Source of the DNA: Deltaproteobacteria bacterium | Lineage (GTDB): Bacteria; Desulfobacterota; Dissulfuribacteria; Dissulfuribacterales; QOAL01 | Length of the DNA: 10,427 nucleotides | Direction: 5' to 3' | Assembly: GCA_026988585.1 (NCBI GenBank) | Contig: JALSKY010000225.1 | Span: 1 to 10,427, forward strand | The notes under the pieces: generated by a model | Seen by the model: only the letters and a program-made list of their open reading frames with translations | The model's database searches: none | Told to the model about the DNA's origin: nothing | Shown: positions 6,921 to 10,427 of the stretch, piece by piece | Layout of the letters: the number at the start of each line of letters is the position of its first letter | Position numbering within the stretch: position 1 is the stretch's first letter | Made by a program: the position numbers and the translations under genes

Positions 6921-6925
6921 AAGCT

Positions 6926-8530
6926 ATGAGTTTCAAAACAAGGATGTTGCAGATCTGTGTTGCATTCATCGCAATCGCAGGGCTTGCGTCCGTAAGCTGG
7001 GCTGGCGGTGCTACAGTTGACACCGCTTCTGACCAGATGGCAGCAGAGCTCGCAAGGCTCAAGGCTCAGAACCAGGCCTTGATGGACAGGCTCCAGGCCT
7101 TGGAGTCCAAGATGGGCACCATTGCCCAGGAGGCTGAGGAGGGTGCCTACACCAGGATTGAAGATAAGCTGGCAGCAGAGAGGGCCAAGCATATCGCGCT
7201 TAGTGTTCATGGTTCTCTTGTGAACGTTATCGGCACTACAGACAACGGCGATCATTTTCTTACCCAGATCTCAAGTGCCAAGACCGATTACTTTTCTTAC
7301 AAAAATGCAGCTAATCCGAACGGTGCATTGTCTGAAGACGCTACCGGGGCGCTTTATAAGAACAAGGCCAATGAAAGCCATCAGTTCGGCATTACCAAGG
7401 CCAGGCTCCGTTTTCAGATCGACACTCCGGACAACCTTGCCAGGTTTGTCTATGGGATCGAGGTTGGCGCAGCCGATTGGGGCAATAATTCCAGCATGGA
7501 TCTCTCCGGTGATGGAACCAATCTGGAGACCAGGTTTGTCTATGGCCAGTTCAAGGTCCCAGGAATGGAGAACAACTTTGTGCGTGTAGGCCTCCAGCCC
7601 ACCAAGATCAACACCTGGGTCTGGACTGAGACCGCTCCTGGTATCACCTGGCATGGCAAGACCGATCTTATGAAATATATGCTGGGCTGGTACAGGGCAG
7701 GTGATGATGGTGATGATAACGGCCTGGTATGGGATGCAGACGGATACAATGACTACTTCGTTGCCAAGCTGGATGGCAAGGTTACCGAGGGTGTTAATCT
7801 TGGCATCTTTGGAATCTATGTTGATCAGAGCAACGAAATAACCAATCCTGGCGACATATACGATGCCCAGTACTATTATGTTGGCTTGACAGGAAAGGTT
7901 GATATGGCCGGTTTCTTCGGTCTCTTTGATGCCATCTACCAGGGTGGTGATATAGACTTCGAGAATGACGCAATTGATGATCTGGACCGTTCAGCTTACT
8001 TCCTGCATGCAACCCTGGGATACAACTTCACAGAGCAGGCCAAGGCATATTTCACCTTTGCTTACACCAGCGGTGATGATGATCCTAATGATGACAATGC
8101 TGATAACTTTGATGCCATTGATACAGACGTGCCTGTAGGCATCATCTTTTTCAAGGACAGCTACCTGTCAGATGCTGACCGTTATTACAGCGATGGCGCC
8201 TATGTCCTTGACAAGGGCTTCATCCACTACGGCCTCACTGGTGAGTACCAGATAGATGACAAGAACCATGTAAGGGCAGCAGTTCGTTACATGGAGACAG
8301 CCGAGGATATCGAGCTTGGCGGTGAGAAGGAGAGCGAGCTCGGTACAGAGCTGGATTTCTGGTACACCTACAAGTACAACAAGTACCTGGATCTCCGCCT
8401 TGAGGCAGCCTATCTCTTTGCTGGCGATGCCACAGAGAAATATCTCGGCGGCGCATTCGCTACGAATGATAATGATGATGAGGTGGATGATTTCTACTAC
8501 ATCGGCGCAGGTATGAAGTTCAAGTTCTAA
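6926..8530 (+). CDS. Outer-membrane beta-barrel porin with N-terminal coiled coil
   Basis: 534-residue exported protein, probably a trimeric-type porin in the outer membrane. Signal peptide residues 1-26 (basic start, hydrophobic core, cut after SVSWA). Residues about 35-90 are a heptad-rich coiled coil (ELARLKAQNQALMDRLQALE) as in many deltaproteobacterial and cyanobacterial porins, where it can reach toward peptidoglycan. The rest alternates polar and hydrophobic residues in amphipathic strands and ends in GAGMKFKF with the terminal Phe used for barrel insertion. Three presumed loops are very acidic (about 259-276, 383-401 and 513-522); the first contains a DxDxNG calcium-loop-like pattern (D261, D263, N265). 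Its site after phoBR suggests a phosphate-related role, but the acidic loops are unlike the basic channel of OprP, so the substrate is open. Start chosen from AGGAGG. Two terminators follow. The 750-base upstream region implies complex regulation. Confidence 0.85.
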   Translation: MSFKTRMLQICVAFIAIAGLASVSWAGGATVDTASDQMAAELARLKAQNQALMDRLQALESKMGTIAQEAEEGAYTRIEDKLAAERAKHIALSVHGSLVNVIGTTDNGDHFLTQISSAKTDYFSYKNAANPNGALSEDATGALYKNKANESHQFGITKARLRFQIDTPDNLARFVYGIEVGAADWGNNSSMDLSGDGTNLETRFVYGQFKVPGMENNFVRVGLQPTKINTWVWTETAPGITWHGKTDLMKYMLGWYRAGDDGDDNGLVWDADGYNDYFVAKLDGKVTEGVNLGIFGIYVDQSNEITNPGDIYDAQYYYVGLTGKVDMAGFFGLFDAIYQGGDIDFENDAIDDLDRSAYFLHATLGYNFTEQAKAYFTFAYTSGDDDPNDDNADNFDAIDTDVPVGIIFFKDSYLSDADRYYSDGAYVLDKGFIHYGLTGEYQIDDKNHVRAAVRYMETAEDIELGGEKESELGTELDFWYTYKYNKYLDLRLEAAYLFAGDATEKYLGGAFATNDNDDEVDDFYYIGAGMKFKF

Positions 8531-8543
8531 AAAGCGCGGTTGG

Positions 8544-8584
8544 ACAGCCAGGCTGGCGGGTCCCTTTCCAGCCCGGCTGTTTTT
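8544..8584 (+). terminator. Intrinsic terminator of the porin gene
   Basis: Stem ACAGCCAGGCTGG (8544-8556) pairs with CCAGCCCGGCTGT (8568-8580) with one A-C mismatch in 13, an 11-base loop, and five T (8580-8584). It begins 14 bases after the porin stop. Confidence 0.88.
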
Positions 8585-8623
8585 GAAAATCGATAAAATA
8601 GTCCCAGCTATTCAGAAACAGTG

Positions 8624-8655
8624 GGCCTGCCCTCCAAAAGAGGGCAGGCCTTTTT
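8624..8655 (+). terminator. Second, perfect intrinsic terminator after the porin
   Basis: GGCCTGCCCTC (8624-8634), loop CAAAA, GAGGGCAGGCC (8640-8650) form a perfect 11-bp stem followed by TTTTT (8651-8655). On the minus strand no T-run follows the hairpin, so it acts mainly on plus-strand transcription from the porin side. It makes a tandem pair with the terminator at 8544. Confidence 0.92.
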
Positions 8656-8735
8656 GTCTTGTGCTGCTGGGTATCAGTTGTGGCTTTCGTGTTATCCAGC
8701 CAGGCTTGAGAGTGGCTCAGGGCTTAGTTGCTGTG

Positions 8736-9137
8736 TTATATGGTTATTTGCCGGCCTTTGGCATGTTTCCCTATCTGGACATCTTCACCCAGGATATGCT
8801 CAGCAAGCCAGTTGTGCAGAAAGGTTATGAGTTCATCCGGATCTATCTCTTTTCCTGCCTTGAGATTCAGCAGGATCTTTTTTACATCCAGGACAAGCCC
8901 CTTGTGCAGCAGTTTGTGTGCCTCCAGGTCCGGATATCCTAATTCGGCCATGACCCGCTCTTCATCCTCGAAATGGTATTTTACATAATCCACAAGGTTT
9001 TTTAGGATTATTCCAATCATCTCCAGTCCGTGGCCGAAACTAACAGCATTTTCAAACTCTGTAACCATACTGCAGAGCCTCTTGTGCTGGTCATCTATGG
9101 ATGAAATTCCTACTTCAAAATCCCTGGTCCATTTCAA
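8736..9137 (-). CDS. Bacteriohemerythrin, single-domain O2-binding di-iron protein
   Basis: 133-residue cytoplasmic four-helix-bundle protein that binds O2 at a non-heme di-iron site; bacterial members are linked to oxygen sensing, storage or detoxification. With the TTG start, all seven metal ligands are present: H18 (DDQHKRL), H55 and E59 (HFEDEE), H74 and H78 (HKLLH), H114 and D119 (HILGED). N-terminal LKWTRDFEVGI and FLHNWLAEHI are family-typical. Family length is about 130-140. TTG 9137 is chosen because AGGAGGTGG lies just before it and the protein then begins at the usual family position; ATG 9191 would add 18 residues with a poor ribosome-binding site. The gene is divergent from a lipoprotein cytochrome c across about 200 bp. 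A signalling partner is not seen in the window. No terminator with a T-run is evident on its 3' side. Confidence 0.93.
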   Translation of the reverse strand: MKWTRDFEVGISSIDDQHKRLCSMVTEFENAVSFGHGLEMIGIILKNLVDYVKYHFEDEERVMAELGYPDLEAHKLLHKGLVLDVKKILLNLKAGKEIDPDELITFLHNWLAEHILGEDVQIGKHAKGRQITI

Positions 9138-9142
9138 AATAT

Positions 9143-9151
9143 CCACCTCCT
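9143..9151 (-). promoter_or_regulatory. Strong Shine-Dalgarno that supports a TTG start
   Basis: Read on the minus strand, AGGAGGTGG lies five to eight bases before TTG 9137 of the hemerythrin gene, depending on where the pairing ends. Such a perfect site inside the 5' part of the longer frame argues that translation begins at TTG and not at ATG 9191 or 9185. Confidence 0.7.
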
Positions 9152-9209
9152 GTACAAAAGTTTGAGTGACAAATTTAAACGACATACCCATTCTTTTTAT
9201 CGGTGAAGA

Positions 9210-9282
9210 TTGGCAGGACTGTTAAAGTCGTATAATATTCTTCTATGATCTGTGTTTTTTAAAGGTTTTGGATTCATATAAT
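9210..9282 (+). promoter_or_regulatory. Candidate promoters for the cytochrome c gene
   Basis: A perfect -10 TATAAT stands at 9277-9282, about 60 bp before the gene, but its -35 region is only a T-run. A second TATAAT at 9231-9236 has TTGGCA at 9210-9215, with a short 15-bp spacing. Either could serve; the AT-rich gap is shared with the divergent hemerythrin gene. Confidence 0.4.
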
Positions 9283-9341
9283 AGCTTGAAAATTCAAACA
9301 AAAACTGAGATTTTTTCATGAAATCTGAACGGAGGCAAGAG

Positions 9342-9632
9342 ATGAGACAACTTATTGTAAGGAAAAGCAATATCTTTTTTGTTATGGCTATTATGGCTGG
9401 TTCTATCTGGCTTGTAGGGTGTGGTCAGGCAGGAAAAGGTGATGATGACCCCGCCAGGGCGCTCATTGAGAGCAAGTGTGTGCAGTGCCACTCTCTGAAG
9501 CAGGCCTACAAGAAGAGATCGTCAGGGGAGTGGCCTGTAGTGGTTGACAGGATGGTAAGCCATGGAGCTGATCTTTCAGCAGAGGAGAAGGCGCAGATTG
9601 TTGCCTATCTCCAGGCTCATTATTCCAAGTGA
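9342..9632 (+). CDS. Small lipoprotein mono-heme cytochrome c
   Basis: 96-residue exported electron carrier. Residues about 10-26 form a hydrophobic signal ending in the lipobox LVGC, so C27 would be lipidated and the protein anchored to a membrane facing the periplasm. One heme-binding motif CVQCH (C46, C49, H50) is present. W64, then M71 in DRMVSHGADLS, as likely distal heme ligand, and EEKAQIVAYLQAHY at the end match small class I c-type cytochromes. Start ATG 9342 has GGAGG (9331-9335) six bases upstream; an in-frame ATG at 9318 lacks a ribosome-binding site and would add eight polar residues before the signal. It is divergent from the hemerythrin gene, suggesting but not proving a shared link to O2 or redox stress. 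Its redox partner is unknown. Confidence 0.9.
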   Translation: MRQLIVRKSNIFFVMAIMAGSIWLVGCGQAGKGDDDPARALIESKCVQCHSLKQAYKKRSSGEWPVVVDRMVSHGADLSAEEKAQIVAYLQAHYSK

Positions 9633-9637
9633 TTCTC

Positions 9638-9655
9638 TTTCCTGTTTTCAGGAAA
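9638..9655 (+). terminator. Weak hairpin after the cytochrome c gene
   Basis: TTTCCTG, loop TTTT, CAGGAAA forms a perfect 7-bp stem five bases after the stop codon. No T-run follows, so it may only protect the 3' end or terminate weakly. Confidence 0.35.
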
Positions 9656-9683
9656 ATAAGTCCGCAAAATAGATTTGCAGTGA

Positions 9684-9712
9684 TTGACAACTACTTATAG
9701 TGATGGTATATC
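9684..9712 (+). promoter_or_regulatory. Sigma-70 promoter of the tRNA genes
   Basis: A consensus -35 TTGACA (9684-9689), a 17-bp spacer and -10 TATATC (9707-9712) place transcription start near 9719, about 13 bases before the tRNA-Val. Confidence 0.8.
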
Positions 9713-9731
9713 TCTCTGGCCTTGGATGGAT

Positions 9732-9807
9732 GGGCGGATAGCTCAGTTGGGAGAGCACCGGCCTTACAAGCCGGGGGTCACAGGTTCGAGCCCTGTTCCG
9801 CCTACCA
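9732..9807 (+). tRNA. tRNA-Val, anticodon TAC
   Basis: Full 76-base cloverleaf with encoded CCA: acceptor GGGCGGA / TCCGCCT, D stem GCTC/GAGC, anticodon stem CCGGC/GCCGG with loop CTTACAA, five-base variable loop, T stem ACAGG/CCTGT with TTCGAGC, discriminator A. The anticodon TAC reads Val codons. The first acceptor pair is G1-U72, a wobble where G-C is usual. A strong promoter lies just upstream and tRNA-Asp follows 87 bases later. Confidence 0.97.
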
Positions 9808-9894
9808 TTATAAAAAGGGATAAAAAGCTGTTGTTTTACTGCTGTTTTTTTGTTAATTTCCTTTTTGGATACACATTAAGATCAAGATAAGAGC

Positions 9895-9972
9895 GGGGTC
9901 GTAGTTCAGTCCGGTTAGAACGCTGGCCTGTCACGCCAGAGGTCGCGAGTTCGAGTCTCGTCGGCCCCGCCA
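9895..9972 (+). tRNA. tRNA-Asp, anticodon GTC
   Basis: Full 78-base cloverleaf with encoded CCA: acceptor GGGGTCG / CGGCCCC, D stem GTTC/GAAC, anticodon stem CTGGC/GCCAG with loop CTGTCAC, T stem GCGAG/CTCGT with TTCGAGT, discriminator G. The anticodon GTC reads Asp codons. No clear promoter of its own is seen in the 87 bases after tRNA-Val, so the two are probably co-transcribed. Confidence 0.97.
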
Positions 9973-10330
9973 TTTTCGGTTGAGTTTAAATTCCCCACAA
10001 CAATATCAAATCTGATTTTTACTTTTTTGGGGCTTGATCTGTTGCCCGTACCGGCCTGTACCGGATGGTACAGCTGATACGATGGTCAGGATACGCTATT
10101 TCCCGCGGCCTTTTTCCTTTTTGGCCGGTCATCATCCCTACCTATCCTATCTAAGTCATCTTGTTTCTTTTCTGATTCCCCTTTTTTATGTTTTCCCGGT
10201 TTGAGGATATATGGAGCATTCACAGGGATTACGAGTGGTGAGGAGGGCGTCAGCAGGGCATTAAGGTTGGTAACCAGATACTTGCCCCCTATTTTTCAGG
10301 CACCCTTTCAACCCTTTTTGAATTGTGTCC
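9973..10330. other. Non-coding stretch after the tRNA genes
   Basis: No open frame with a ribosome-binding site or recognisable product. A weak ATCA-AATC-TGAT hairpin followed by a broken T-run (near 10008-10027) may end the tRNA transcript. The hairpin at 10056-10073 is listed separately. The T-rich, low-complexity remainder shows nothing else I can support. Confidence 0.5.
10048..10073. repeat. GTACCGG direct repeat merged with a perfect hairpin
   Basis: GTACCGG occurs at 10048-10054 and 10058-10064, ten bp apart. The second copy is part of a perfect inverted repeat CTGTACC (10056-10062), loop GGAT, GGTACAG (10067-10073). No T-run follows, so it does not look like an intrinsic terminator; an operator or RNA processing site is possible. 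Confidence 0.5.
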
Positions 10331-10384
10331 TTAATGAAAAATTAAACAAACGCTAATATTTTCCTAATAATTGGTGTTTATAGT
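10331..10384 (+). promoter_or_regulatory. Four 11-bp-period repeats with a -10 box, candidate Pho promoter
   Basis: TTAAT (10331), TTAAA (10342), CTAAT (10353) and CTAAT (10364) start exactly 11 bp apart. A -10 hexamer TATAGT follows at 10379-10384, ten bases after the last core. At 17 bp upstream the -35 position reads ATATTT, nothing like TTGACA, as expected where activator sites replace the -35. This is the layout of PhoB-activated promoters. Transcription would start near 10391 toward a gene beyond the window. A purine-rich AAGGAG (10399-10404) follows without a well-spaced start codon. The core resembles the array before phoB; the PhoB assignment is inference. Confidence 0.5.
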
Positions 10385-10427
10385 CTCAACTGTCTATCAA
10401 GGAGTGTCTTTAATCCAAAGCAAAAAG

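Larger units (their letters stand above)
6176..6925. other. 750-base gap between phoR and the porin, no convincing gene
   Basis: No frame here has both a plausible ribosome-binding site and recognisable protein features; a 66-codon TTG-start frame at 6647-6847 lacks both. The stretch is instead repeat-rich: a 25-bp direct repeat, a 10-bp inverted repeat and a tandem decamer, listed separately. TTGGG (6271), TTAAA (6282) and TTAGC (6293) are also spaced at 11 bp, faintly like the array before phoB, but with no -10 box after them. It probably holds a long regulatory region and leader for the porin, and possibly a small RNA. Confidence 0.5.

Noticed and set aside
10066..10158. A short ATG-start frame of about 29 codons after the tRNA genes
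   Set aside because: It starts inside the GTACC hairpin, has no ribosome-binding site and no recognisable features.

Overview
This 10.4 kb window looks like core chromosome of a Gram-negative anaerobe or microaerophile, most likely a deltaproteobacterium (Desulfobacterota, perhaps Desulfobulbales-like). The assignment is inferred from gene content: a two-subunit-type glycyl-tRNA synthetase beta chain, a lone phoU beside phoB-phoR, a long coiled-coil outer-membrane porin, a bacteriohemerythrin and a small lipoprotein cytochrome c. Base composition is moderate in the genes and AT-rich between them. I see no insertion sequence, phage gene or CRISPR array.

Layout, left to right. (1) The 3' part of glyS (beta subunit, 5' end outside the window), then 60 bases later a class I SAM-dependent methyltransferase of unknown substrate that starts at GTG. 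(2) phoU on the minus strand, convergent with the methyltransferase and divergent from phoB-phoR. The 341-base divergent gap holds several palindromes and a five-unit, 11-bp-period direct repeat. (3) phoB and phoR, where the phoR TTG start codon directly abuts the phoB stop. (4) A 750-base stretch without a convincing gene that carries direct, inverted and tandem repeats. (5) A 534-residue porin with a signal peptide, an N-terminal coiled coil and Asp-rich loops, followed by two strong terminators in tandem. (6) A bacteriohemerythrin on the minus strand, divergent from a lipoprotein mono-heme cytochrome c. (7) tRNA-Val(TAC) with a good sigma-70 promoter, then tRNA-Asp(GTC). (8) A 455-base tail with a hairpin and, at its end, a second 11-bp-period direct-repeat array set against a -10 box, reading toward a gene beyond the window.

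The phosphate genes form the functional centre. PhoR (sensor kinase), PhoB (OmpR-family regulator) and PhoU (negative regulator of signalling) make a standard Pho switch, here without the Pst transporter. The 11-bp periodic arrays before phoB and at the right edge share a (T/C)TA(A/G) core and have the geometry of PhoB-type sites, but not the TGTCA sequence of the enterobacterial Pho box. I regard them as candidate lineage-specific Pho boxes. This is the most interesting inference in the window, and it is untested. I found no clearly new multi-gene system; apart from the methyltransferase and the porin, whose substrates are unknown, the coding content is well-known families.
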